From: DASQWC01 sp035640475 | GTDB lineage: Bacteria > Actinomycetota > JAICYB01 | Length of the DNA stretch: 48,457 nucleotides | Assembly (NCBI GenBank): GCA_035640475.1 | Contig: DASQWC010000136.1 | Coordinates: forward strand, 1 to 48,457 | Reading direction: 5' to 3' | Part shown: in pieces, positions 6,847 through 15,687 of the stretch | Layout of the letters: each line of letters opens with the position of its first letter | Numbering within the stretch: the first letter of the stretch is position 1 | Position numbers and translations under genes: made by a program | Notes under the pieces: generated by a model | Seen by the model: the letters and a program-made list of their open reading frames with translations, nothing else | Told to the model about the DNA's origin: nothing | The model's database searches: none

Positions 6847-8508
6847 ATGAGCTATCTGTCCCTGTACCGGCGTTGGCGGCCGTCCACGTTCTCCGACGTC
6901 CTCGGCCAGGCCCACGTCACCGAAACACTTACGGGAGCGATCCGCGAGGACAGGCTTTCGCATGCCTACCTGTTCTCCGGCCCCCGCGGAACCGGTAAGA
7001 CGTCGACGGCCCGCATCCTCGCCAAGGCCTTGAATTGCGAGAAGGGTGTCTCCGCGGATCCGTGCGGCGAGTGCACGCAGTGCCGCGAGATCACAGAGGG
7101 GTCGTCGCTCGACGTGCTCGAGATGGACGCCGCGTCGCACACCTCGGTCGACGACGTCCGCGAGATCCGCGAACGGATTCCGTACGCGACGGCCGGCGGC
7201 GGTCGCAAGGTCTACATCATCGATGAGGCGCACCAGCTGTCCAACCCCGCGTTCAACGCGCTCCTCAAGATGCTCGAAGAGCCGCCGTCCCACGTCGTGT
7301 TCGTCCTGTGCACCACGGAGCCGCACCGCCTTCCGGCAACCGTCGTCTCGCGGTGCCAGCGCTTCGAGTTCCGCCGGCTTCCCGGTGATGTGCTCGCGAG
7401 CCATCTGGCGAGAGTCGCGTCCGACGAAAAGACCGAAGTGGACGACGACGCCATCGCGCTCATCGTGCGCCATGCGCGCGGTTCCGGACGCGACGCGTTG
7501 TCGCTTCTGGACCAAGCGGCCGGGACGGCGCAGGGCAAGGTCACGCGCGAGGTCGTCCTCGAGATCCTCGGCGAAGCGCCGGAGGACGTCCTGCTCGATC
7601 TTGCCGAGGCGGTGTCGTCGGAAGACATACTCGCGGTCTTTGGGAAGGTCGAGGAGCTCGTGGCACTCGGGTGGGATCCGCGTCAGCTGCTCGTTCAGCT
7701 CCTCGAGGAGTTCAGGGCCCTGTTCCTCGCGCAGCGGGGCGTCGTCGATACCGGCGAGGTCGATCCGCAACATGCCGAGCGCCGGCGCTCGCTGAGCCAG
7801 CAGTTCACGTCGGCGCACCTCGAGTGGGTGCTGCAGGCGCTCGCGGACGCACAGGCGGATATGCGGCTGTCCACCCATCCGCGGCTGACGCTGGAAGTGG
7901 CTCTCGCACGGGCGGCGAACCTCGAGGTGCGCGAGACACAGACGCTGGTCGCGAGGCTCGAGCGGCTCGAGCGGGCACTGTTGCAGGGAGCGGCGCCCGC
8001 GCGTCCGGCCGCAACGGCGACGCCCACGTCCGCCCCGGCCAAGCCCGCATCGCCGCGCGCGAAGGCCTCGACACCCGCACGAGCCAAGGAAGGCCCGAAC
8101 GTTCCGAAGAAGAAAGCGGAGACGGCGCCGACGCCCGTCGACGGCACGTTGGAGGACCAGTGGGAAGCCGTGCTCGAGGCCGTCCGGTCGCGCAGCCGTG
8201 TGACGCACACGCACCTGCGCGAGGGGTGGCCGATCGAAGCGACCGACGACACGCTCACCGTCGCTTTCGAGAAGGACTTCCACGCCACCGAGCTCGAGAA
8301 GCGTCCGGATCACATCGAGCGCATCACCGCCGTGCTCGAGGGCGTCTTCGGGCGCAAGCTCCGGCTCGAGACGGAGGTTCGTCCCGGTGAGCGTCCGAGC
8401 ACGGCCGCCGCCGAGGCTGAAGAGGCGGCCTCGCCCGACGACTCACCGGTGGATCTCGTCCGCAAAGGCCTGGGCGGCGAGGTCGTCGAGGAGGTCACCC
8501 GCAGCTGA
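6847..8508 (+). CDS. dnaX: DNA polymerase III subunit gamma/tau
   Basis: 553 residues; the clamp-loader ATPase of the replisome. Walker A GPRGTGKT is at 45-52, zinc Cys residues are at 64, 73, 76 and 79, Walker B DEAH is at 126-129 and the sensor/arginine-finger SRC motif at 168-170. After domain III (about residue 370) comes an Ala/Pro linker and a tau-like C-terminal region. I see no A-rich slippery heptamer, so a separate gamma from frameshifting is not supported. The ATG follows a -10-like TAGAGT by 6 bases. recR overlaps its stop. Confidence 0.97.
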   Translation: MSYLSLYRRWRPSTFSDVLGQAHVTETLTGAIREDRLSHAYLFSGPRGTGKTSTARILAKALNCEKGVSADPCGECTQCREITEGSSLDVLEMDAASHTSVDDVREIRERIPYATAGGGRKVYIIDEAHQLSNPAFNALLKMLEEPPSHVVFVLCTTEPHRLPATVVSRCQRFEFRRLPGDVLASHLARVASDEKTEVDDDAIALIVRHARGSGRDALSLLDQAAGTAQGKVTREVVLEILGEAPEDVLLDLAEAVSSEDILAVFGKVEELVALGWDPRQLLVQLLEEFRALFLAQRGVVDTGEVDPQHAERRRSLSQQFTSAHLEWVLQALADAQADMRLSTHPRLTLEVALARAANLEVRETQTLVARLERLERALLQGAAPARPAATATPTSAPAKPASPRAKASTPARAKEGPNVPKKKAETAPTPVDGTLEDQWEAVLEAVRSRSRVTHTHLREGWPIEATDDTLTVAFEKDFHATELEKRPDHIERITAVLEGVFGRKLRLETEVRPGERPSTAAAEAEEAASPDDSPVDLVRKGLGGEVVEEVTRS

Positions 8509-9101
8509 GCTTCTCGCCGATCGTCCAGCGACTCATCGACGAGCTGAACCGGCTCCCGGGAATCGGGCCGAAGAGCGCTCAGCGACTCGCGTTGCACATC
8601 CTGCGTTCGCCCCAAGAGGACATCGACCGCCTCGCGCAGTCGATGCAAGAGGTCAAGGACAAGGTCTCGTTCTGCCGAACATGCTTCAACCTCGCCGAAG
8701 GAATGCTGTGTCCCGTCTGCGTGGACCCCGGCCGGGACCCGGCCCTCGTGTGCGTCGTCGAGGAAGTGAAGGACCTCGCGGCACTCGAGCGGACCGGCGA
8801 GTACAAGGGCAAGTACCACGTGCTCGGCGGGTGCATCTCTCCGCTGGACGGCGTCGGGCCCGAGGACTTGCGCGTGCGAGAGTTGCTCGAGCGCGTGAGC
8901 GCAGAGGGGATCAAGGAGGTCATCCTCGCGACATCTCCCACCGTCGAGGGTGAAGCGACGTCGATGTACGTATCCGGGCTGCTGAAGCCGCTCGGCGTCG
9001 TCGTGACCCGGATCGCGTCGGGACTCCCCGTCGGCGGCGACATCGACTACGCCGACGAGGTGACGCTGGGAAGAGCGCTCGAGGGACGGCGGGAAGTCTG
9101 A
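8505..9101 (+). CDS. recR: Recombination protein RecR (CTG start)
   Basis: 198 residues, the canonical RecR length. It has the helix-hairpin-helix LPGIGPKSAQRLA at 17-29, a zinc finger with Cys at 57, 60, 69 and 72, and a Toprim domain (VEEVKDLAALERTGEYKG, ATSPTVEGEAT). RecR acts with RecF/RecO in RecA loading. The conserved N-terminus FSPIVQRLIDELNRLPGIG lies upstream of the first usable TTG (8592), and no ATG, GTG or TTG is in frame before it. The only start giving full length is CTG at 8505, inside the CTGA that ends dnaX, with GAGGAGG 10 bases upstream. Confidence 0.93.
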   Translation: MSFSPIVQRLIDELNRLPGIGPKSAQRLALHILRSPQEDIDRLAQSMQEVKDKVSFCRTCFNLAEGMLCPVCVDPGRDPALVCVVEEVKDLAALERTGEYKGKYHVLGGCISPLDGVGPEDLRVRELLERVSAEGIKEVILATSPTVEGEATSMYVSGLLKPLGVVVTRIASGLPVGGDIDYADEVTLGRALEGRREV

Positions 9102-9105
9102 TCGG

Positions 9106-9891
9106 CTAGGCGCGCGTGCCGATGATGAACTGCGTCTTGTTCGAGAAGGTCCGCGGCCCGTCGCCGTCCGGCCACATCAGATTCCGCACCGCCGCCCTCG
9201 CTTCTTCGCGACGTTCAGGTGATAGCTGAGCCGTCGTAACACCGGCGAGGACGTCCCAGGCCGACTCGAAGTCGTCGAAACCGAAGCTCACGACTTCGGT
9301 CTCCACGTGTGAGTCGATGCCCGCTTGTGCGAGCTGGTCGACAAACGGCCTCGCGTCGGCGAGCGCGCCGGGACCGACACCGGCTACGGGCGGCTCGGGC
9401 GCGAAGCTGCCGGCCGTCTGCTGGAAGCGGACGATATCGGCGTCATCCGGTCCACCCCACACGGCCGCGACGAGCCGGGCGCCCGGACGCATGACGCGCG
9501 CACACTCGCGAGCTACGGCCTCGCGGTCGATGGCGTACATCAGGCTGAGTGAGGCGGCAACGGCGTCGAAGGAACCGGCGTCCGCGGGGATCTCTTCGCC
9601 GCGGCCCTCCAAGACGCGGATGTTGGCCAAACCCAGCGCCTCAATCCGCTCCGACGTGATCCGGAGCATCTCCGGACTGAGGTCGACGGCAGTCACGATT
9701 CCGTCCGGCCCGACAAGAGCAGAGACCTCGAGCGCAACGGCTCCCGTTCCGGTTCCGAGGTCGAGGACGGCCATCCCCGGCTCGAGATGCAGCCGACCGA
9801 CGCAGTGGCGAACGACGTCGGTGAAGCGCTTGTCGATCTCATCGGCATAGACGTGGGACATGCGATCCCACACACCGACTTGCCAGGTCAA
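9106..9891 (-). CDS. Class I SAM-dependent methyltransferase (UbiE-like)
   Basis: 261 residues as drawn. Motif I is LDLGTGTGAVALE near residue 45, with the acidic end of strand 2 at TAVDLSPEM and motif II/III at GSFDAVAASLSLMY. The C-terminal half resembles UbiE/CrgA-neighbour small-molecule methyltransferases; the substrate is unknown. The drawn TTG start is uncertain: an AAGGAG lies upstream but is followed by in-frame ACG codons rather than a standard start, and an in-frame GTG and ATG occur a few codons downstream. It converges on recR with a 4-base gap and is divergent from lysC. Confidence 0.8.
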   Translation of the reverse strand: MTWQVGVWDRMSHVYADEIDKRFTDVVRHCVGRLHLEPGMAVLDLGTGTGAVALEVSALVGPDGIVTAVDLSPEMLRITSERIEALGLANIRVLEGRGEEIPADAGSFDAVAASLSLMYAIDREAVARECARVMRPGARLVAAVWGGPDDADIVRFQQTAGSFAPEPPVAGVGPGALADARPFVDQLAQAGIDSHVETEVVSFGFDDFESAWDVLAGVTTAQLSPERREEARAAVRNLMWPDGDGPRTFSNKTQFIIGTRA

Positions 9892-9940
9892 ACCATCTTG
9901 CTCGGACGTCGTGCGTCTCCTTCGTGCGCGAGGTTCAAGC

Positions 9941-9946
9941 TACGCT
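9941..9946 (+). promoter_or_regulatory. -10-like element of lysC (leaderless)
   Basis: TACGCT, then 9 bases, then the lysC ATG. No Shine-Dalgarno sequence is visible. Confidence 0.5.
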
Positions 9947-9955
9947 CTTCGGTCA

Positions 9956-11212
9956 ATGGGGATCATCGTTCAGAAGTTCGGAGGAACATCCGTCGGTGAC
10001 GCTGAGCGTATCCGGCGCGTTGCTCGTCGTGTTGCAGATACGGTCGGGGCCGGCCATCAAGCCGTCGTCGTCGCGTCGGCCATGGGTGACACGACCGACG
10101 AGCTGCGCAAGCTTTCTTCCCAGATCAGTACGAACCCGCCGCCCCGCGAGCTCGACATGCTGTTGTCTGCCGGCGAGCGCATCTCGATGGCGCTGCTCGC
10201 GATGGCCATTCACGAGCTCGGGCACGACGCGGAGTCGTTCACGGGCTCCCAAGCAGGGATCATCACCGACGCGCTCCACACAAGAGCGCGCATTGCCGAC
10301 ATCAGGCCCCGCCGGATCATCGAGTCGCTCGAACGCGGGCGCATCCCGATCATCGCCGGGTTCCAAGGCGTGTCCGAGGAGACGCTCGACGTCACGACCC
10401 TCGGCCGGGGCGCCTCCGATGCCACCGCGGTGGCGCTCGCCGCCGCGCTGGGGGCCGAGCTGTGCGAGATCTATACCGATGTCGACGGCGTGCTGACCGC
10501 CGATCCGAGAATCGTTCCCAACGCACGCAAGCTCCACGCGGTCAGCTACGAGGAGATGCTCGAGATGGCCGCCACCGGGGCACGCGTGCTGATGACCCGA
10601 TCGGTCGAGATGGCCCGCAACCACGGCGTGGTCGTGCACGTGCGGTCGTCCTTCACCGCCGAGGACGGCACCTTCATTAGAGAGGAAGATGAACGGATGA
10701 TGGAGAAGGCGATCATCTCGGCGGTCACGCACGACTCCTCGGAGGCGAAGGTGACGCTCCAGGGCGTGCCCGACCGTCCCGGTGTGGCCGCGAAGGTCTT
10801 CCGACCGCTGGCCGACCACGGTGTGAACGTCGACATGATCGTCCAGAACGTCTCCCACGACGGGCGCACCGACATCTCGTTCACAGTGCCGCGCGAGGAC
10901 CTCGCCGAGGCGATGAAGACCATGAAGGAGATCTCGCCAGACATCGGCGCTGCCGAATGTGTGGGCGACGACGACGTCGCGCGCGTGAGCCTTGTGGGAG
11001 CCGGCATGAAGGCGCACCCCGGCGTCTCGGCCGACATGTTCGAGGTGCTCGCCGATGCCGGCGTGAATATCGAGATGATCTCGACGTCGGCCATTCGGAT
11101 CTCGATCATCATCCGGCGCTCGGACGTCCAGACGGCCGTCCGCGCCATCCACGAGCGCTTCAAGCTGTCCGAGGAGGTCGTCCTCCGGGCCGAGCATCCC
11201 GAGGCCGAATAA
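9956..11212 (+). CDS. lysC: Aspartate kinase, alpha subunit
   Basis: 418 residues; phosphorylates aspartate in the first step toward lysine, methionine, threonine and diaminopimelate. The N-terminal kinase domain starts IIVQKFGGTSVGDAERI and contains GRGASDATA and YTDVDGVLTADPR. Two C-terminal ACT domains (from about residue 262) bind the feedback inhibitors. Length matches the ~421-residue actinobacterial enzyme. asd follows after 17 bases with its own -10-like element. An internal start for the beta subunit is listed separately. Confidence 0.97.
   Translation: MGIIVQKFGGTSVGDAERIRRVARRVADTVGAGHQAVVVASAMGDTTDELRKLSSQISTNPPPRELDMLLSAGERISMALLAMAIHELGHDAESFTGSQAGIITDALHTRARIADIRPRRIIESLERGRIPIIAGFQGVSEETLDVTTLGRGASDATAVALAAALGAELCEIYTDVDGVLTADPRIVPNARKLHAVSYEEMLEMAATGARVLMTRSVEMARNHGVVVHVRSSFTAEDGTFIREEDERMMEKAIISAVTHDSSEAKVTLQGVPDRPGVAAKVFRPLADHGVNVDMIVQNVSHDGRTDISFTVPREDLAEAMKTMKEISPDIGAAECVGDDDVARVSLVGAGMKAHPGVSADMFEVLADAGVNIEMISTSAIRISIIIRRSDVQTAVRAIHERFKLSEEVVLRAEHPEAE
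10697..11212 (+). CDS. lysC: Aspartate kinase beta subunit from an internal start in lysC
   Basis: Inside lysC the sequence AGAGGAAG is followed, 8 bases later, by tandem in-frame ATG codons (10697 and 10700) beginning MMEKAIISAV. Translation from here gives 171 residues containing only the two ACT regulatory domains. In Corynebacterium lysC the beta subunit of the alpha2-beta2 enzyme is made in exactly this way and is about 172 residues. The internal site here is inferred by position and similarity, not shown by data. Confidence 0.7.
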   Translation: MMEKAIISAVTHDSSEAKVTLQGVPDRPGVAAKVFRPLADHGVNVDMIVQNVSHDGRTDISFTVPREDLAEAMKTMKEISPDIGAAECVGDDDVARVSLVGAGMKAHPGVSADMFEVLADAGVNIEMISTSAIRISIIIRRSDVQTAVRAIHERFKLSEEVVLRAEHPEAE

Positions 11213-11217
11213 GCCGG

Positions 11218-11223
11218 TACCGT
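11218..11223 (+). promoter_or_regulatory. -10-like element of asd (leaderless)
   Basis: TACCGT, then 6 bases, then the asd ATG, located in the 17-base gap after lysC. It would allow asd to be transcribed apart from lysC. Confidence 0.45.
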
Positions 11224-11229
11224 AACTGC

Positions 11230-12264
11230 ATGGGATTTCGGGTCGGAATCGTCGGCGCGACGGGCGTCACGGGCGAAGTCACGCTGCGGATCCTCCGCGA
11301 GCGGAGCTTTCCCGTCGACGATCTGCGTTTGTTCGCCTCACGACGTTCGGCCGGACGCAAGATCGAGTGGAACGGCCGGGAGTTCGAGGTCGAGGCGCTG
11401 GACGACGGCCGCTTCGACGGCCTCGACGTCGTCATCAGCGCGACGGCCTCGTCGCTTTCCAAGGAGTGGACGCCCCGGATCGCGCAAGCGGGTGCGGTCG
11501 TCATCGACCAATCGTCGGCCTTCCGCCTCGACGCCGACGTGCCGCTCGTCGTTCCGGAGATCAACGCGGCCGACGCACGTAACCACAAGGGCATCATCGC
11601 GGGGCCGAACTGCACCACCGCCGTCGCCGTGATGGCCGTCGCGCCGCTGCAGCGGGCGGTGGGGATCCGGTCGGTCATCAGCTCCTCGTATCAGTCCGTG
11701 TCGGGTGCCGGCCGGGACGGCATCACGGAGTTCATCGAGCACTCGCGCAAAGCAGCCGACCAGGTCGAGGCCCTGCGCGGCCACGAGCGGCTCGATTTGC
11801 CCGAGGCGGAGATGTTCCCACGCGAGCTGGCGTTCAACGTGTTCCCGCACTGCGAGTCGTTCGACGACGGCGCCGACACATCGACCGAAGAGGCCAAGAT
11901 GCAGCCCGAGATGCGCAAGATGCTCGGGGCGCCGGACCTTTTGGTGCATGCGACGGCCGTCCGGGTGCCCGTTCTCGTCGGCCATTCCGTGTCGTTGACG
12001 GTCTCGCTCGAGCGAGAAGTCGAGCCGGAAGAGGCTCGCGGACTGATCCGTGAGTTCCCGGGGCTGCGTCTCGTGGACGAGCCTTCGAAGGGTCTGTATC
12101 CAACGCCGCAGGATGCCGCCGGCATCGACGAGGTCCTCGTCGGCAGGGTGCGGCCGAACGGACTCGTATCCAACGGGCTCTCGCTGTTCGCGTGCGGCGA
12201 CAATCTGCGCAAGGGCAACGCCCTCAACGCCGTTCAGGTCGCGGAGCTCATCCTCGGGCGTTGA
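11230..12264 (+). CDS. asd: Aspartate-semialdehyde dehydrogenase
   Basis: 344 residues; NADPH-dependent reduction of aspartyl phosphate to aspartate semialdehyde, directly after lysC in the pathway. The nucleotide motif is VGIVGATGVTGEV at the N-terminus and the catalytic Cys is Cys128 in GPNCTT. SSYQSVSGAGRDGI and the His-containing C-terminal catalytic region (VRVPVLVGHS) are in place. The start is the ATG six bases after a -10-like TACCGT. Its 3' end overlaps the convergent glycosyltransferase by 17 bases. Confidence 0.97.
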   Translation: MGFRVGIVGATGVTGEVTLRILRERSFPVDDLRLFASRRSAGRKIEWNGREFEVEALDDGRFDGLDVVISATASSLSKEWTPRIAQAGAVVIDQSSAFRLDADVPLVVPEINAADARNHKGIIAGPNCTTAVAVMAVAPLQRAVGIRSVISSSYQSVSGAGRDGITEFIEHSRKAADQVEALRGHERLDLPEAEMFPRELAFNVFPHCESFDDGADTSTEEAKMQPEMRKMLGAPDLLVHATAVRVPVLVGHSVSLTVSLEREVEPEEARGLIREFPGLRLVDEPSKGLYPTPQDAAGIDEVLVGRVRPNGLVSNGLSLFACGDNLRKGNALNAVQVAELILGR

Positions 12265-13276
12265 GCCGGTTCTGATCCGGCTCGGCGGGCATCCAGCGGG
12301 CGACGTTCCCGCGGAAGAGCTCGAGGGCCTTGGCCGGAGTGAGCCTGGTGACGAGCTCTGCGCGTATCACGTCGCGGTCTTCGACGCCCCGCGCCGCCTG
12401 CGTCGTCCGCCGTTGCCGAAGGATCTCGGATGTGTGAGTGAGCGGCCACACCACACCACGCAGGATGGCAAACGCTGCGCGGAAGCGACCGGCCAGGATG
12501 AATCCGCAGACGATGAGAGCGCAGGCACCGATGTGCTGCGGCAACATGCGCAGCAACGTGAAGCCCGACGTGTTGGCGAGGATCGAGCGGAATCTGTTCC
12601 GGTAGCCGAGATAGTAGGGCTCGGTCGCACCGAGGACGCTCCGCGTGGTTCTGGAGTGACGATGCGAAACGACGACGTCCGCGACGACGCGCACTTCCCA
12701 GCCCGCCATGCGCGCGCGCCAGGAGAGATCCGCGTCTTCGAAGTACGCGAAGTACGGCTCGCGGAACCCTTCAAGCGCCTCGAACACGCTCCGGCGGACG
12801 AGCAGGCAAGCCGCGGTCACCGCGAAGACTGTCGACGGCGATGCCTTCGGAGGCGCTCGAAGGGGCCAAAGGAAGCCGGCATGCGTCGCGAGAAAGCCGG
12901 CAGTTTCGACAGTCCCTGCTTCGTCGACGATCACGGGCTGCCACATGGCCGCTTCCGCATCGGCCTCGGCTGCAGCCACGAGCATCTCGACGGCCCTCGG
13001 GGGCAAGACGGCGTCGTTGTTCAGGAACAGGAGGTAGCGACCGCGGGCAGCAGCCGCTCCACGATTGCAGGCCGGTGCGAAGCCGAGGTTCTCGTGGAAC
13101 GCCAGCACCCTGGCTTCAGGGAAGGCACGCTCAACTGCCTCGGGCGAGCCGTCCTTTGACCCGTTGTCGACGACGATCGTCTCCAACGTCGGTCCACTCT
13201 GCGCGAATGCCGAGCCGAGGGACTCGAGCAGCATGCTGCCGCCGTTGAGGTTCGGAATGATGATGGAGACGTCCAT
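12248..13276 (-). CDS. Glycosyltransferase family 2 (WbbL/rhamnosyltransferase-like)
   Basis: 342 residues. GT-A fold: VSIIIPNLNGG at the start, VVDNGSKDGS, and the metal-binding FLNNDAVLPP; the ED motif region FAYFEDADLSWRARMAGW is characteristic of WbbL-like rhamnosyltransferases. A hydrophobic segment near residues 245-275 suggests membrane association at the cytoplasmic face. It probably adds a sugar to a lipid-linked glycan; donor and acceptor are not determinable. A perfect TATCCT lies 9 bases before the ATG. It is divergent from a GT4 gene and starts the glycan neighbourhood. Confidence 0.88.
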   Translation of the reverse strand: MDVSIIIPNLNGGSMLLESLGSAFAQSGPTLETIVVDNGSKDGSPEAVERAFPEARVLAFHENLGFAPACNRGAAAARGRYLLFLNNDAVLPPRAVEMLVAAAEADAEAAMWQPVIVDEAGTVETAGFLATHAGFLWPLRAPPKASPSTVFAVTAACLLVRRSVFEALEGFREPYFAYFEDADLSWRARMAGWEVRVVADVVVSHRHSRTTRSVLGATEPYYLGYRNRFRSILANTSGFTLLRMLPQHIGACALIVCGFILAGRFRAAFAILRGVVWPLTHTSEILRQRRTTQAARGVEDRDVIRAELVTRLTPAKALELFRGNVARWMPAEPDQNRLNARG

Positions 13277-13285
13277 AAGCGGTTA

Positions 13286-13291
13286 AGGATA
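13286..13291 (-). promoter_or_regulatory. -10-like element of the GT2 gene (leaderless)
   Basis: On the minus strand TATCCT is followed by 9 bases and then ATG. The 38-base divergent region to the GT4 gene leaves room for overlapping promoters only. Confidence 0.5.
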
Positions 13292-13314
13292 GGCCCCCGA
13301 AGACTCGAGCTCCC

Positions 13315-14403
13315 ATGAAGGTTCTTCACGTTTTCAAGGACTACTTCCCGCCCTCGCGCGGCGGGATCGAGCTGCTGATCAACGATCTCGTTCATTCGAT
13401 GGACGGCTTCGAGTTCGAAGTGCTGACGTCCTCGAGAACGCGGCGGCTCGTCGAGGATGTTGATGACGGGGTGCGCGTCGTTCGCGCTCCCGAGTATGCG
13501 CGGCCGACCTCCACGCCGATCACCCCGGCATGGATCGGTGCGATGCGGAGGACGGACGCCGATCTGATCCATTTCCATATGCCGAACCCGGCCGGCGAGC
13601 TCGCTTATCTTGCTTCGCGAACTCGCGTGCCGATGATCGCCACCTATCACGCGGACATCGTCGGCCGGCGCGGGTTCCTGCCGCTGTACCTTCCCTTCCA
13701 GCAGCGCGCTCTCGGCTCGGCGCGACGGATCGTCGTGAGCTCGCCGGCGATGCAGCGCGCCGAGCGGCTGCGGCCTCACATGTCGCGAATCACCGTCATT
13801 CCTTTTGGGATCGACCCGGGAGCGTGGAGCGCTCGCCCGGCCGCAGCCGACGAGATCCGTGCGCGCTACGGCTCGCCGTTGGTCGGGTTCCTGGGCCGTC
13901 TCGCCTACTACAAGGGCGTGGACGTCCTTCTCGAGGCGATGCGAGACGTCGACGGAACGCTGCTCGTCGCGGGCACCGGGCCGAGGGAGCAAGAGCTGCA
14001 GGAGCTCGCCCGTCGGCTCGATGTCGCCGGCCGAACGGTCTTTCTCGGCGAGATCGACGATCGGATGAGAGTCGCCTTTTACCACGCGATCGACGCGTTC
14101 GTCCTTCCGTCGACGATGCGCGCCGAGGCCTTCGGGATCTCGCTGCTGGAAGCCATGGCGTGCGGCACTCCGGTCGTCTCGACCGAGCTCGGCACGGGAA
14201 CGTCGTGGGTCAACGTGAACGCAGAGACCGGAGTCGTCGTGCCGCCCGGCGACCCGAGCGCGATCTCTGGTGCCGTTGGAGACCTACTGGCGGATCAGGG
14301 CAAGGCAGCGGCCATGGGCGAAGCCGGCGCCCGCCGCGTGGCGGCGCACTTCACGAAACGGGAGATGCTTGAGTCTCTTGGTGCGCTGTATCTGTCGGAG
14401 TGA
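13315..14403 (+). CDS. Glycosyltransferase family 4
   Basis: 362 residues, GT-B fold. The N-terminal acceptor domain has KDYFPPSRGGIE and the HMPNPAGELA loop. The C-terminal donor domain has VGFLGRLAYYKGVDVLLEA, the EAFGISLLEAMACGTPVVS nucleotide-sugar motif and TGVVVPPGD. The family transfers from NDP-sugars with retention. ATG is the only sensible start. Its 3' end overlaps the convergent FAD reductase by 53 bases. Confidence 0.92.
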   Translation: MKVLHVFKDYFPPSRGGIELLINDLVHSMDGFEFEVLTSSRTRRLVEDVDDGVRVVRAPEYARPTSTPITPAWIGAMRRTDADLIHFHMPNPAGELAYLASRTRVPMIATYHADIVGRRGFLPLYLPFQQRALGSARRIVVSSPAMQRAERLRPHMSRITVIPFGIDPGAWSARPAAADEIRARYGSPLVGFLGRLAYYKGVDVLLEAMRDVDGTLLVAGTGPREQELQELARRLDVAGRTVFLGEIDDRMRVAFYHAIDAFVLPSTMRAEAFGISLLEAMACGTPVVSTELGTGTSWVNVNAETGVVVPPGDPSAISGAVGDLLADQGKAAAMGEAGARRVAAHFTKREMLESLGALYLSE

Positions 14404-15592
14404 GCGCGGTGTCCGAGGATTGGCGAGTCCTGCTTCCCGTGAGCAAACCCCGCAGCCCGAGCAAGAAGAAGCGCGGCTCCCGCATACACAAGCGCCACAA
14501 CAGCTTGTTCGATTCATCCCGGCTGTACGTGCCGAGCGTCGACTGCGCGCGAGGGCCGAGAAGGCGGATCACGCTCCGGTAGGAGTCCTCGTCGAACCCG
14601 TGAATTGCGCGCCGGATGAGCTGATGACGGCTCAGCTCGCGACGTAGAGCCCGCATCTGACGTCGTGATCCTGTGTCGATGTACTCCCCGACGGCCGCTG
14701 CTCCTCGAAAGCCCGTCTGCAGCCCACCCACGGTCGTTACTTTCACGTGGCCGGCGGCGTCGCCGACGAGGAAGACCTCGCCGTTCGCGACGCGACGACG
14801 CAACGGAGTCCAGCGTTCGTACACGGGAATGCGCGCGGCTTGGTAGCTGAGTGCCGGCAGCGCCTTCTCGTCGAGGAAGCCGTCGAGGTGACGCCGAGCG
14901 GTGCACGCGTCGTCTCCGATGAGCCCCAGGACTGCGGTTGTTTCGCTTTCCGGGATCAGCCAATAGAAGTACGGCGTGTCTTGCGGCCGGAACCAGACCC
15001 GCGTCGTATCAGGCGCGAGGTCGTCGGGCAGACGAACGACGGCTTGGACGACCGGGACAGTCGGCAGCTGCGACCATCCCCCACGACGGGCCACTGTGCT
15101 GTTCACACCGTCGGCTCCGACGACGATCGCACTCGAGGTCCTCGTCTTGCCGCCGTTTGACCCTTCGAATGTCGTTGTGAGACCGCGATCGTCTGGATCC
15201 ATGCCGACGAGCCGTTCACCGAGACGGATCTCGGCTCCCAACGCCTGCGCTTGCCGGGCGAGCGAATCGATCAGTGTCGAGCGTTCGACGACGAGGTCGG
15301 GCTGCGAAAGCTCCACGTTTGCCGACACCCCGTCCGCATAGAGCTCGTACCGACGGATCTCGTTGACGAGCGAACCGTTGAGCTGGGAGCCGAGGATCTC
15401 TTTGACACTCGACGTCACGATGAGCGTCCGCGGTTGCGGCGGGAGCCGTGTCGCGCGGTCGTGGACGGTGACGGCGTTGCCGCGCTCGGCCAACCGGCTC
15501 GCGAGGAAAAGGCCCGCAGCGGACGCTCCGACGATGGTCGTGTTCGGGGCGCCCCCCGGGCGGCGGAAGACGGGGCTGGTGGGCTTGGGCAC
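14351..15592 (-). CDS. FAD-dependent oxidoreductase, geranylgeranyl reductase family
   Basis: 413 residues. An FAD-binding GASAAGLFLASRL motif begins near residue 22; VVGADGVNSTVAR and the C-terminal FAD motif FLVGDAAGHVKVTTVGG follow, the last characteristic of the geranylgeranyl reductase/digeranylgeranylglycerophospholipid reductase group. Known members saturate isoprenoid chains. Among glycosyltransferases it could reduce a polyprenyl carrier lipid; that is inference. The GTG start lies 8 bases after a -10-like TAGGCT. About 60 residues follow the catalytic core, ending in a Thr-rich tail. Confidence 0.85.
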   Translation of the reverse strand: MPKPTSPVFRRPGGAPNTTIVGASAAGLFLASRLAERGNAVTVHDRATRLPPQPRTLIVTSSVKEILGSQLNGSLVNEIRRYELYADGVSANVELSQPDLVVERSTLIDSLARQAQALGAEIRLGERLVGMDPDDRGLTTTFEGSNGGKTRTSSAIVVGADGVNSTVARRGGWSQLPTVPVVQAVVRLPDDLAPDTTRVWFRPQDTPYFYWLIPESETTAVLGLIGDDACTARRHLDGFLDEKALPALSYQAARIPVYERWTPLRRRVANGEVFLVGDAAGHVKVTTVGGLQTGFRGAAAVGEYIDTGSRRQMRALRRELSRHQLIRRAIHGFDEDSYRSVIRLLGPRAQSTLGTYSRDESNKLLWRLCMREPRFFLLGLRGLLTGSRTRQSSDTALTPTDTAHQETQASPVS

Positions 15593-15600
15593 GTCGAGGC

Positions 15601-15606
15601 AGCCTA
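15601..15606 (-). promoter_or_regulatory. -10-like element of the FAD reductase gene (leaderless, GTG)
   Basis: Minus-strand TAGGCT lies 8 bases before the GTG start, which supports this GTG as the real start. Confidence 0.45.
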
Positions 15607-15687
15607 CAGCACGCTCTTCGACGCCGACAGGGTCGAACGTCTACTCGTGGGGCTGGCTAAGCTTGCGGCCGTCCGGCCGAGGCCTCC

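Noticed and set aside
6652..8313. 553-codon open frame antisense to dnaX
   Set aside because: Long antisense frames are expected in GC-rich coding DNA; the translation is Arg/Leu/Glu-rich with no domain, while the sense strand is clear dnaX. The same holds for the long antisense frames over lysC (9953-11197), UbiA/M23 (30547-32325) and GNAT/mshA (33937-35667).
6847..8508. Programmed frameshift in dnaX to make a gamma subunit
   Set aside because: The only A-rich spot (AAGAAGAAAG near 8105) is not a recognised slippery heptamer and there is no clear stem-loop or nearby stop.
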